The notes under the pieces are model-generated. The model did no database searches and was not told where the DNA came from. It worked only from the letters and a program-made list of their open reading frames with translations. Positions 1-8,652 of a DNA stretch of 64,000 nt are shown here, in pieces; positions within the stretch are counted from its first letter, which is position 1, and each line of letters starts with the position of its first letter. Origin of the DNA: Salisaeta longa DSM 21114 (GTDB lineage Bacteria; Bacteroidota; Rhodothermia; Rhodothermales; Salinibacteraceae). The stretch is taken from NCBI RefSeq assembly GCF_000419585.1, contig NZ_ATTH01000001.1, forward strand, positions 2,767,001 through 2,831,000, read 5' to 3'. The translations under genes were made by a program, and so were the position numbers.

Positions 1-867
1 CCGGGGCTGCGTGGCCACTTGGCCCGGGCGTATCCGCCCGCACAGCCGCCGCTTCTGCTGATGGGCTTTCCGCGGAGCGGCACCACCTGGGTGGCCGATG
101 TGATCGGGCGCGCGCCGGAGCTCCTCTACCTGCAAGAACCCGTCACGCAGTCGCGTCCGGCGGGGCGCTATGCCGTCGAAGACAAGGGCCGTGGCGAGGC
201 CCCGGCGTACTACGCCCGCTGGGCCGACCGGGCGTTTGCGGGCGTGCCGGCATTTTCCACAAACATCGTGCGGCGCCCGCGGCAGTGGCGGATCGGCGCG
301 CGTGCCCACCGGCGGGTATTTGTGAAGGAGGTGCATCCGCTGGCCCTGCGGTGGTACGCGGGTCGCTATCAGCCGCAGGTCATCTATCTGGTGCGGCACC
401 CCGCGGCCGTCGCGTACAGCTTCCGCCGTCTGGGGTGGACGCGCCAGCCGCGCGATGCGTACGTGCATCCGTCGCGGCAGGCGCAGTATCCGCCCCCGCC
501 GCGCGACACCTTTTGGGCGCGGATGGGCTACGTGCAAGGGGTTGCGCTGCGGGCCGCGATGGAGGTTGTGCACGACCGGCCGGAGGCCACGGTGCTGCGG
601 TACGAGGCGGTGTGCGCCACGCCGGAGGCGCAGTTTCGGGCGGTGTATGACGCTGCAGGGCTTTCGTGGACGCCTGCAGCGCGCGCGGGCCTCGCGGAGC
701 GCATCACCACCGAGCAGCCGGGCGGCACCCCCTTTGGCACCGCCCGCGATCTTTCCGCACACAACACCGAGCGCTGGCGCGACGAAGTGCCGCAGGCCGC
801 GCAAGAGGCCCTCCGGACGGCGTTCCTGGCCGTCGACCCGCCGTTGTACACCGCTGAGGCCTGGTAG
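1..867 (+). CDS. Sulfotransferase-family protein, 5' end possibly cut by window edge
   Basis: The frame is open from the first base, so the true start may lie upstream; the first in-window candidate is a TTG at 19, which would give 282 residues. Counting from that TTG, residues 11-24 hold LLLMGFPRSGTTW, the loop that binds the 5'-phosphosulfate of PAPS in sulfotransferases. Residues 121-135 hold VIYLVRHPAAVAYSF, which resembles the 3'-phosphate-binding segment. Such enzymes move a sulfuryl group from PAPS to a hydroxyl or amine of a small molecule or glycan; the acceptor cannot be read from the sequence. No signal peptide is visible. It is followed by a gap of about 290 bases before the complex I genes, so it is probably not in their operon. 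The family call is fairly safe and the substrate is unknown. Confidence 0.72.
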   Translation, partial: PGLRGHLARAYPPAQPPLLLMGFPRSGTTWVADVIGRAPELLYLQEPVTQSRPAGRYAVEDKGRGEAPAYYARWADRAFAGVPAFSTNIVRRPRQWRIGARAHRRVFVKEVHPLALRWYAGRYQPQVIYLVRHPAAVAYSFRRLGWTRQPRDAYVHPSRQAQYPPPPRDTFWARMGYVQGVALRAAMEVVHDRPEATVLRYEAVCATPEAQFRAVYDAAGLSWTPAARAGLAERITTEQPGGTPFGTARDLSAHNTERWRDEVPQAAQEALRTAFLAVDPPLYTAEAW

Positions 868-1160
868 CACCGCCCCCTACATGTCGCTTCGGTCGCCGCA
901 CGCGTCCGGTATTAACGGGCATTTCGGATTCTGGCGCGCCCTCCGGTTGCATCCATAGCCTGCGGTGCGTACGCTATCCGTACCCCTGTTGCAAACTATG
1001 CAGCACACTGCAGCGGTTGTGCGTGCAGTAGATCGCAACGCCGCTGTAGCCTGTACCGAGTGCCCGGTGCCGAGCGCATCGCTCACGATGCTCCCATGCC
1101 GCACACGCCGGGCCCTGCACTGTTTTACTCGTTGCCCCCACAAGGCGGACCGCCTGCGCT
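868..1160. other. Intergenic gap before nuoA
   Basis: About 290 bases separate the sulfotransferase-like gene from nuoA. I see no tRNA, convincing ORF or hairpin followed by a T run. It presumably holds the nuo promoter, but I cannot point to a clear Bacteroidota-type -33/-7 pair. Confidence 0.4.
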
Positions 1161-1532
1161 ATGTTTTCCGACTTTATCCCGCTGTACATCCAGATGCTCA
1201 TCGCGCTGGGCCTCTCGATGACGCTTCTGAAGGCGGCCGAGCTGATCGGTCCGCGGCGCCTCAATCGTGTAAAGCGCACGCCGTACGAAAGCGGCATGGA
1301 TCCCATTGGGTCGGCCCGCGAGCGCTACTCCGTCAAGTTCTATCTGGTCGCCATGATCTTCATCGTCTTCGACGTGGAGGTCGTGTTTATGTACCCGTGG
1401 GCCGTCAGCTTCCACGACTTCATCGACGCCGGCGCGGCCGTTGGCGTCATGACCGTCGTGATTCTCTTTACCGTCATTCTGGCCATCGGGCTGCTCTACG
1501 ACATCAAGAAGGGCGGCCTTGAGTTTGAGTGA
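1161..1532 (+). CDS. nuoA: NADH-quinone oxidoreductase subunit A
   Basis: This 123-residue protein has the size and the three hydrophobic helices of NuoA/ND3, a membrane-arm subunit of respiratory complex I. Residues 40-60 contain the conserved loop around YESGMDPIGSARERYSVKFY, and residues 65-85 contain the acidic helix IFIVFDVEVVFMYPWA with its conserved Asp and Glu. The loop between the first two helices shapes the quinone site and links the peripheral and membrane arms. It is the first gene of a nuoA-B-C-D-E-x-F run on the plus strand, with nuoB 152 bases downstream. Start and length both fit the family. Confidence is high. Confidence 0.95.
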   Translation: MFSDFIPLYIQMLIALGLSMTLLKAAELIGPRRLNRVKRTPYESGMDPIGSARERYSVKFYLVAMIFIVFDVEVVFMYPWAVSFHDFIDAGAAVGVMTVVILFTVILAIGLLYDIKKGGLEFE

Positions 1533-1684
1533 CGGCACACGTTTCATGTTTTTCTGAAAATTGAGACCGTGGGCGTCGCCGGTGCCGAAACAGGGGGCGA
1601 ACGTGGGTCATTGAACACGTGACGGATTGGCCTCGGCCGATCGCTGCCGCATACGCATGCTTCACTCCATAGCGCATCCCAACC

Positions 1685-2290
1685 ATGGCTGGATCGAACC
1701 CCTCCGGCGGACAAGGTTTTCTTACCACGCGGCTCGACGCCGTCCTCAACTGGGCGCGCTCCAACTCGCTGATGCCCATGCCCATGGGGCTGGCGTGCTG
1801 CGCCATTGAGATGATGGCGTTTGCTGGGCCCAAAACCGACGCGGCCCGCTTTGGGAGCGAAGCCATGCGCTTCTCGCCCCGCCAGGCCGACCTCATGATC
1901 GTGGCGGGCTGGTGCTCGTACAAGATGAGCCACGCCATCCGCCGCGTGTGGGACCAGATGCCCGACCCCAAGTGGTGCATTGCGATGGGCGCATGTGCCT
2001 CCACCGGCGGCATGCACCGTTGCTACGGCGTCGTGCAGGGCATCGACAACTTCCTGCCGGTAGACGTCTACATCCCCGGATGCCCGCCCCGCCCCGAGGC
2101 CGTTGCGCATGCCTTGATGGACATTCAGGAGAAGATTCGGAACGAGTACTCGGTGACGCAGGACTACACCCACGGGCCCAAGGATCACCGCGCGCCCATC
2201 CTCCCGGAAAACGCGCAGGGCTTTCCCGGCCAACTGGAGAAGCCCAAGGCCGCCAACTTCACGCTTGAGCGTCCGGGCCACGACGCGTAA
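1685..2290 (+). CDS. nuoB: NADH-quinone oxidoreductase subunit B
   Basis: NuoB is the peripheral-arm subunit that carries the terminal iron-sulfur cluster N2, which hands electrons to quinone. The 201-residue product shows the cluster cysteines in order: the adjacent pair in [10 protein letters not shown] near residue 38, the Cys in [12 protein letters not shown] after residue 100, and the Cys in [11 protein letters not shown] near residue 135. The C-terminal tail of about 45 residues is acidic and not conserved in general. The ATG at 1685 lies directly before the typical NuoB core. A 152-base gap separates it from nuoA, and nuoC follows 26 bases downstream. Confidence is high. Confidence 0.96.
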   Translation: MAGSNPSGGQGFLTTRLDAVLNWARSNSLMPMPMGLACCAIEMMAFAGPKTDAARFGSEAMRFSPRQADLMIVAGWCSYKMSHAIRRVWDQMPDPKWCIAMGACASTGGMHRCYGVVQGIDNFLPVDVYIPGCPPRPEAVAHALMDIQEKIRNEYSVTQDYTHGPKDHRAPILPENAQGFPGQLEKPKAANFTLERPGHDA

Positions 2291-2316
2291 CGTTCACTCA
2301 CGTCTACAGAGAGCTT

Positions 2317-3042
2317 ATGCCAGCCGACGACAAGCGCGCCACGCCGCCGCCTAGCGCCGACGCGGGGCCCGAAAACCTCAAGTTCTACTACACGCCCACC
2401 GACGAGGCGCGCCCCGATCAGGACGAGGGCAACCCGCATGCGCAGGGCACCACCCACGTGCCCGAGGTGATTGACGCGCTGCGCGACACGTTTGGCGACG
2501 CCGTGGTCTTGCGCGCGGAAACCTATGCCAACGAAGACACCGTCTTCATTGCGAAGGACGAGATTGCCAACGTATGCCGCTACCTGAAGGCCGAGCAAGG
2601 CTTCTTGTATTTTGTGGATTGCGGCGGCATTGACCGCTTCACCGAGGACGAGCGCTTCGAGATGTTCTACAACCTCGTCAACATCGACGATGTGAAGCGC
2701 CTGCGCCTGAAGGTGCGCATTGACGAAGACGACCTGCACGTGCCCAGCGTGACGCCGGTGTACCGCGCGGCCAACTGGAACGAGCGCGAGGCCTACGACA
2801 TGTTCGGGCTCATCTTTGACGGCCACCCCGACCTGCGGCGCATGTACATGCCCGAGGATTTTGAGTACTACCCGCTGCGCAAGGAATTTCCGCAGCTTGG
2901 CATTCCCGGCTCGCTGCCGCTGCCCCCGCAAACGCCCGAGGGCCCGCTCACCATGGACCCCTTTGCCGCGGCCCACGGCTCGAAGCCCGTCAAGAGCTAC
3001 GAAGAGCCGACGTCCGATTTCACCGACGAAGACGTCGACTAG
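2317..3042 (+). CDS. nuoC: NADH-quinone oxidoreductase subunit C (30 kDa)
   Basis: This 241-residue protein is the 30-kDa peripheral-arm subunit of complex I. The family signature lies at about residues 145-190, where NWNEREAYDMFGLIFDGHPD runs on into RRMYMPEDFEYYPLRKEFP. The first 30 residues are a Pro- and Asp-rich leader unlike the conserved core, and the C-terminus has a further acidic tail. NuoC is separate from NuoD here, rather than fused as in E. coli. It sits 26 bases after nuoB and 45 bases before nuoD, so all are likely co-transcribed. Confidence 0.95.
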   Translation: MPADDKRATPPPSADAGPENLKFYYTPTDEARPDQDEGNPHAQGTTHVPEVIDALRDTFGDAVVLRAETYANEDTVFIAKDEIANVCRYLKAEQGFLYFVDCGGIDRFTEDERFEMFYNLVNIDDVKRLRLKVRIDEDDLHVPSVTPVYRAANWNEREAYDMFGLIFDGHPDLRRMYMPEDFEYYPLRKEFPQLGIPGSLPLPPQTPEGPLTMDPFAAAHGSKPVKSYEEPTSDFTDEDVD

Positions 3043-3087
3043 CGGCGTCTGGCGTGTTGCTTTCATTGCCCAAGGACCTTTCTGCTC

Positions 3088-4437
3088 ATGGCAAACCTCC
3101 CCGACTTTCCGGGCCTCGACTTTGGCGACAAGTTTCGCTTCTGGCCCAAGCATAACGAAAAGATCTACGAGCGGCTCGAATCGAAGCATGCCTGGATTGA
3201 AGAAAAGCGCGCCGCGGCGGGCGACGGCGCGATGGGCGATGGTGCCCCGGCCGCCGATGAGGACCCGCTCGAAAATGAGATGATCCTCAACATGGGCCCG
3301 CAGCATCCGGCCACCCACGGCGTACTGCGCTGCGTGGTAAAGCTGGACGGCGAGACCATCGAAAAGGCCGTGCTCGACATCGGCTACCTGCACCGCGGCA
3401 TCGAAAAGCTCGCGGAGCACAAGACGTACCAGGAGTTCATGCCGTACACCGACCGCATGGACTACCTCTCGCCTTATTCCAATAACGTGGCGTGGTGCCT
3501 GGCCGTTGAGAAGCTTGCCAACATTGAAGTACCCGAGCGGGCGCAGTGGATTCGCATGATCATGTGCGAGCTGGCGCGCATCTCTTCGCACTGCCTGTGG
3601 CTGGGGGTGGGCCTGATGGACGCGGGCGCCGTGTCGGGCTTCTTGTGGACGTTTCAGCAGCGCGAGGACATCTATTCAATCTTCGATGAGGTCGCCGGCG
3701 CCCGCTTCACCGTGAGCCACAGCCGCATCGGGGGCGTGGCCTCCGACATTAGCGGCGAGGCCATTCGGCGCATCAAGGCGTTCAACGAGAGCTTCATCGA
3801 CGAGCTCGACAAATGGGAGAAATTCCTCAACCGCAACCGCATCTGGATCGAGCGCAACAAGGGGGTGGGACGCGTCACCAAAGAAGAAGCCATGGAGCTC
3901 GGCCTCACCGGGCCCAACCTGCGCGGTTCGGGCGTGGCGTACGACATCCGCCGCTTTGAGCCGTACCTGAAATACGACGAGGTCGACTTCACCATTCCCA
4001 TTCGGGAAGAAGGCGACTGCCTGGCGCGCTACTTCCTGCGCCTCGAAGAAATGCGCGAGTCGGTGCGCATCATCAAGCAATGCCTCGACCGCATGCCCGA
4101 AGGCCCCATTCGCACCGATGACGCCAAGCAGGCCTATCCCTCGAAAGAGGAAGTGTATTACTCGATGGAAGGCATGATTCACGACTTCATGTACACCGAC
4201 GTGGGCACCGTCGCCCCGAAGGGCGCGCACAGCTACCACGCCATCGAAAGTCCGAAAGGCGAACTCGGCTTCTACCTGACGTCCGACGGTACCGGCAACC
4301 CGTACCGCATGCGCATCAACGCGCCATCGTTTACCAACCTGCAGGGCATGGAGTACATCATGGAAGGCTCACTCGTGGCCGACACCGTCGTCATCATCGG
4401 CTCAATGGATCCCGTGATGGGCGAAGCCGACAAGTAG
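3088..4437 (+). CDS. nuoD: NADH-quinone oxidoreductase subunit D (49 kDa)
   Basis: NuoD is the 49-kDa subunit that, with NuoB, forms the quinone-binding cavity of complex I. The 449-residue product has a non-conserved acidic N-terminal stretch of about 65 residues. The core then begins at about residue 68 with LNMGPQHPATHGVLR, which carries the quinone-site His. It continues with GYLHRGIEKLAEHKTYQEF and ends near the C-terminus with the typical segment FTNLQGMEYIMEGSLVADTV. The family relates to hydrogenase large subunits but lacks the nickel cysteines, as expected. It is followed by nuoE after 39 bases. Confidence is high. Confidence 0.96.
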   Translation: MANLPDFPGLDFGDKFRFWPKHNEKIYERLESKHAWIEEKRAAAGDGAMGDGAPAADEDPLENEMILNMGPQHPATHGVLRCVVKLDGETIEKAVLDIGYLHRGIEKLAEHKTYQEFMPYTDRMDYLSPYSNNVAWCLAVEKLANIEVPERAQWIRMIMCELARISSHCLWLGVGLMDAGAVSGFLWTFQQREDIYSIFDEVAGARFTVSHSRIGGVASDISGEAIRRIKAFNESFIDELDKWEKFLNRNRIWIERNKGVGRVTKEEAMELGLTGPNLRGSGVAYDIRRFEPYLKYDEVDFTIPIREEGDCLARYFLRLEEMRESVRIIKQCLDRMPEGPIRTDDAKQAYPSKEEVYYSMEGMIHDFMYTDVGTVAPKGAHSYHAIESPKGELGFYLTSDGTGNPYRMRINAPSFTNLQGMEYIMEGSLVADTVVIIGSMDPVMGEADK

Positions 4438-4476
4438 CCCTGCCCCTTCTCCGTTTGCAAACCATCCCGAGCGCTT

Positions 4477-5154
4477 ATGTCGCATTTTGATATTCAGCGG
4501 CCCATTGTGGAGCTGCCCGACCAGCAGCCCGAGCCGCAGATTCCGGACGACGAGCTGTTCTTTACCGACGAGGAAAAGGAGCAGATCGCGGCCTACAAAG
4601 ACCAGTACCCCACCGCCGACGCTGCGATTATGCGCGTGCTGTGGATGGGCCAGGAAAAGTTTGGCTTTCTGCCGCCCGAGGTCATTCAGCTGTGCGCCGA
4701 TGCGCTCGACATGCCGTTTGCCAAAGCCTACGGCGTGGCCACCTTCTACACGCAGTACTACAAAGAAAAGCAAGGCACCTACGTGCTCGACGTGTGCACG
4801 TGCTTTGCGTGCCAGCAAACCGGCGGCTACGACCTCTTGCACTACCTGGAGGAAAAGCTGGACATCCACGCCGGCCAAACGACCGACGACGGCACCTTCA
4901 CGTTGCAAGAGGTGGAGTGCCTGGGATGCTGCGGCTCGGCCCCGATGATGCAAATCACCAACGGGCCGTACGTGCACAACCTGACCGAGGAAAAGGTGGA
5001 TCGCCTGATTGAGGACCTGCAAGAGGGCATCGTGCCGTCGTTTACATCGATGACGCTGCCCCAGGACGAAGACGAGATGGGCGGCAACCGCCGTACCGAC
5101 GTGGAGCACACCGACACGTACCAAACGCAGCCGCTCCCCGAACACGTAGAGTAG
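4477..5154 (+). CDS. nuoE: NADH-quinone oxidoreductase subunit E (24 kDa)
   Basis: NuoE binds a [2Fe-2S] cluster in the NADH-input module with NuoF. The four ligands are visible as Cys-x4-Cys in VCTCFACQQTGG near residue 110 and Cys-x3-Cys in VECLGCCGSAPMM near residue 150, each in its usual context. The product has 225 residues. The first 35 and last 50 are acidic extensions not needed for the fold, the latter ending in a Thr/Asp-rich tail. An extra Cys sits inside the first pair. The stop lies 6 bases before the next ORF, which indicates translational coupling to the unknown membrane protein rather than directly to nuoF. Confidence 0.94.
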   Translation: MSHFDIQRPIVELPDQQPEPQIPDDELFFTDEEKEQIAAYKDQYPTADAAIMRVLWMGQEKFGFLPPEVIQLCADALDMPFAKAYGVATFYTQYYKEKQGTYVLDVCTCFACQQTGGYDLLHYLEEKLDIHAGQTTDDGTFTLQEVECLGCCGSAPMMQITNGPYVHNLTEEKVDRLIEDLQEGIVPSFTSMTLPQDEDEMGGNRRTDVEHTDTYQTQPLPEHVE

Positions 5155-5160
5155 TTTGGC

Positions 5161-5565
5161 ATGGCCGATGACTCGCAGCGCGCGCTGCGCACATTGCTGG
5201 TTGAGCGCATCGACGGCGTTTCGGCTGAGGTGGAGCGCACCTTGCAAGACGGCGCCCACCCGGGGTACATCCAGGCCCAACTGCGCGAGGCAACGGACGA
5301 GCGCCGCTGGATGTGGGCCGTTACCGGCACCATCCTGCTGATGGCGCTGGTGGTGCCCACAGCCATCTTGCGCGAATGGATGTTTACCGCGGGCGCTGTG
5401 CCGCGCTACGCCTTCTTGCTGGCCATGGTGGGCGCGTGCGCCTTTGCCGCGAGCCTCGGCGGGTGGGCCTACCACACGTACATGACGTGGCAGCGCAAAG
5501 TCGACGCGTTGCGCGCGTTACACCTGCTGGCCACGGCGCGCCACGCATCGACTGCTACGGCCTGA
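5161..5565 (+). CDS. Unrecognised two-helix membrane protein inside the complex I operon
   Basis: I do not recognise this 134-residue protein. Residues 1-55 are soluble, charged and predicted helical. Two hydrophobic segments follow: about 56-72 (WAVTGTILLMALVVPTAIL) and about 82-105 (YAFLLAMVGACAFAASLGGW). A basic, Ala-rich tail of about 30 residues closes the protein. The start lies 6 bases after the nuoE stop and nuoF begins 31 bases after its stop, so it is almost certainly co-transcribed with complex I. It resembles no standard Nuo subunit: NuoE and NuoF are soluble partners and are normally adjacent. It could be an accessory or assembly factor, or a passenger. Coding potential looks good; function is unknown. 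Confidence 0.8.
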   Translation: MADDSQRALRTLLVERIDGVSAEVERTLQDGAHPGYIQAQLREATDERRWMWAVTGTILLMALVVPTAILREWMFTAGAVPRYAFLLAMVGACAFAASLGGWAYHTYMTWQRKVDALRALHLLATARHASTATA

Positions 5566-5596
5566 TTCTGTTTTCTGAACCTAACGCGTTTCTGTT

Positions 5597-6910
5597 ATGG
5601 AAGCCACGAATGGTGCCCAATCCAAAGCCGGCGACTGGCGCAACTACCAGCGCATCTTGCTGCCGCCCGTAAAAGACCTGCATCGCCTCGACGTGTACGA
5701 GGACGAAGGCGGCTACGAGGTGCTGCGCGATGTGCTCACCGACGCCGACACAACGCCCGGCGACGTGACCGAAACGGTGAAAGAAGCCAACCTGCGAGGC
5801 CGCGGCGGCGCAGGCTTCTCTGCTGGCATGAAGTGGAGCTTTATGCCCGAGCCGGACGATCGCCCGCGCTACCTAGCGTGCAATGCCGACGAGAGCGAGC
5901 CGGGCACGTTTAAAGACCGGCAAATCATGGAGTACAACCCGCACCTGCTCTACGAGGGCATCCTCATTGCGGGCTACGCTATGTCCATTGACGTGTGCTA
6001 CATCTATGTGCGCGGCGAGTACGCCGACTGGATTCAGCACATGGAGCGTGAGCTCGAAAAAGCCTACGCGGCCGGCTACGTGGGGCAAAACATCATGGAC
6101 ACGGGCTTCGACATGGAGATCGTGATCCACAAGGGCGCCGGGGCCTACATCTGCGGAGAAGAAACAAGCCTCCTCAACTCGCTGGAGGGCAAGCGCGGGT
6201 ATCCGCGGTACAAGCCGCCGTTTCCGGCCCAAAAAGGCGCATGGGACAGCCCCACGACCATCAACAACGTGGAGACGCTGGCGCACGTGCCGCACATCAT
6301 GAAAAACGGCGCCGAGTGGTTCGGAAACATCGGTGCTGAAGGCCACCCCGGCCCGACGATCTACGGCATTGCCGGACACGTCAATCGTCCGGGGGCCTAC
6401 GAGTACCCCACGGGCATGCTCATCACCGACCTGATTTACGAGGTGGCCGGGGGCATGCAGCAAGACAAGGGCGTAAAGGCCGTCATTCCGGGCGGAAGCT
6501 CGGTGCCGCCGCTGCGTGGTGACAGCATCGAGGGCGTTACCATGGATGCCGAAAGCCTGCGCGAGGCCGGCTCAATGATGGGGACGGCCGGCATGCTCAT
6601 CTTGAACGAAGACACCGACATGGTGAGTTGGCTGCGCCGCGTGACGCACTTCTACCAGCACGAAAGCTGCGGGCAGTGCACGCCGTGCCGCGAAGGCACC
6701 GGCTGGCTGGAGCAGCTGGTAACCCGTATTGACGAGGGCGAGGGACGGCTCCGCGACCTGGACTTGCTGCTCGATCTGTGCGACCAGATGGAGGGCCGCA
6801 CGATTTGCGCGTTTGCCGATGCGGCCGCCTGGCCCGTGCGCAACACGATCCAGCGCTTCCGGGAAGACTTTGAGGCGAAATGCAAGCCCTCGCACGTGAC
6901 GGCGGCGTAG
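5597..6910 (+). CDS. nuoF: NADH-quinone oxidoreductase subunit F (51 kDa)
   Basis: NuoF oxidises NADH and holds FMN and the [4Fe-4S] cluster N3. In the 437-residue product, residues 70-85 carry the Gly-rich nucleotide loop GRGGAGFSAGMKWSFMP. About residue 185 is the flavin/NADH motif GAGAYICGEETSLLNSLEG. The cluster ligands are in ESCGQCTPCREGTGW near residue 355 and the Cys of TICAFADAAAW near residue 400. Length and start fit the family. It is the last nuo gene here: rpe follows after 104 bases and no nuoG to nuoN appears in the window, so the rest of complex I must lie elsewhere. Confidence 0.96.
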   Translation: MEATNGAQSKAGDWRNYQRILLPPVKDLHRLDVYEDEGGYEVLRDVLTDADTTPGDVTETVKEANLRGRGGAGFSAGMKWSFMPEPDDRPRYLACNADESEPGTFKDRQIMEYNPHLLYEGILIAGYAMSIDVCYIYVRGEYADWIQHMERELEKAYAAGYVGQNIMDTGFDMEIVIHKGAGAYICGEETSLLNSLEGKRGYPRYKPPFPAQKGAWDSPTTINNVETLAHVPHIMKNGAEWFGNIGAEGHPGPTIYGIAGHVNRPGAYEYPTGMLITDLIYEVAGGMQQDKGVKAVIPGGSSVPPLRGDSIEGVTMDAESLREAGSMMGTAGMLILNEDTDMVSWLRRVTHFYQHESCGQCTPCREGTGWLEQLVTRIDEGEGRLRDLDLLLDLCDQMEGRTICAFADAAAWPVRNTIQRFREDFEAKCKPSHVTAA

Positions 6911-7014
6911 GTGCTCGCCGACGCGAGCGATCCATAAGCGCCGGGATTGTTTTGGCGCATGTGTTGCTGCCTCGTAGGTTCACGTATTACTCCTTTGGCT
7001 GACTGTAAACGCCC

Positions 7015-7683
<669 letters not shown>

Positions 7684-7734
7684 TTCTTGTCCCTGCTCTA
7701 TGGCAGGTACCTGCTCAACTGAATCGAACGTTGT

Positions 7735-8652
7735 ATGGATGACGCTACACTGCGCGACCTCACAGGGCACGTGTGCGTGGTTACCGGCGCCAACTCGGGC
7801 ATCGGAAAAGAAACGGCGCGGGCGCTAGCCCGTCAGGGGGCCGAGGTGGCGATGGTTTGCCGCTCGCCCGAACGCGGCGCGGCGGCCCGCGATGAACTGG
7901 CCGCCGCGGTGGATACGGGCCACTTCTCGCTCTTCGTGGCCGACCTTGCGGTGCAAGAGGACGTGCGTGCGGTGGCCGCCGAGCTGAGCGCGCACTACGA
8001 CCGGATCGACGTGCTGGTGAACAACGCCGGCGTGCTGCGCACCTCCCGCGAGACGACGCCCGACGGCATCGAGTACACGCTGGCCGTTAACTACCTGGCG
8101 CCGTTTCTGCTCACGCACCTGTTGCTGGACGACCTGGAAGCCACCGCGCAGGCCCACGGCGAGGCCCGCGTGGTAAATGTGGGCTCCGATGCGCAGCGGG
8201 CCGCTACGCTCGACCTGGACGACCTGCAGAACGAAGACGACTACAGCGGCATGCAGGCCTACGCGCAATCGAAGCTGGCGCTCACGATGTTCACGCACGA
8301 GCTGGCCCACCGGATGTACGAGACGGGCGTGGCCGTCAACTGCGTGCATCCGGGCGTGGTAAACACCAACATCTGGCGCGACCAAGGGTGGCTGCCGTGG
8401 TTGGCGCGGCGCTTCCGCTGGCTCTTTCGCTCGCCCGCGGGTGGCGCGAAGGGCGTGGTGTACCTCGCGGCCGCCGAGGAGGCAAAGGGCGTGACGGGAC
8501 AATACTTCCGCGAGACGGAAGAAGTGAAGCCGCCGCCGGCAGCCTTCGACGAGAAAAAGGCCGCTCGGCTGTGGGGGGCGAGCCTCGCGCTCACCGATTT
8601 GGAGAGCACCGTGCCGGTGTATCAGAAAGAAGCCGTGCGGCGCGCTACGTGA
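7735..8652 (+). CDS. Short-chain dehydrogenase/reductase, retinol-dehydrogenase-like
   Basis: This 305-residue protein is an SDR oxidoreductase. The N-terminal cofactor loop is VVTGANSGIGKETARALA near residue 16. The structural motif VLVNNAGVLR lies near residue 90 and the Tyr-x3-Lys active site in YAQSKLALTMF near residue 175, with the Ser in VNVGSDAQ before it. Arg at the end of the second strand region (MVCRSPERG) suggests NADPH use. The arrangement resembles the retinol dehydrogenase/WW-domain oxidoreductase subgroup rather than fatty acid enzymes. The natural substrate is unknown. The 3' end overlaps the convergent kynureninase-like gene by 8 bases. Confidence 0.85.
   Translation: MDDATLRDLTGHVCVVTGANSGIGKETARALARQGAEVAMVCRSPERGAAARDELAAAVDTGHFSLFVADLAVQEDVRAVAAELSAHYDRIDVLVNNAGVLRTSRETTPDGIEYTLAVNYLAPFLLTHLLLDDLEATAQAHGEARVVNVGSDAQRAATLDLDDLQNEDDYSGMQAYAQSKLALTMFTHELAHRMYETGVAVNCVHPGVVNTNIWRDQGWLPWLARRFRWLFRSPAGGAKGVVYLAAAEEAKGVTGQYFRETEEVKPPPAAFDEKKAARLWGASLALTDLESTVPVYQKEAVRRAT

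Noticed and set aside
2185-3591. 468-codon minus-strand frame across nuoC/nuoD
   Set aside because: Antisense to clear complex I genes; its translation is Val/Arg/His-rich shadow sequence typical of high-GC DNA.
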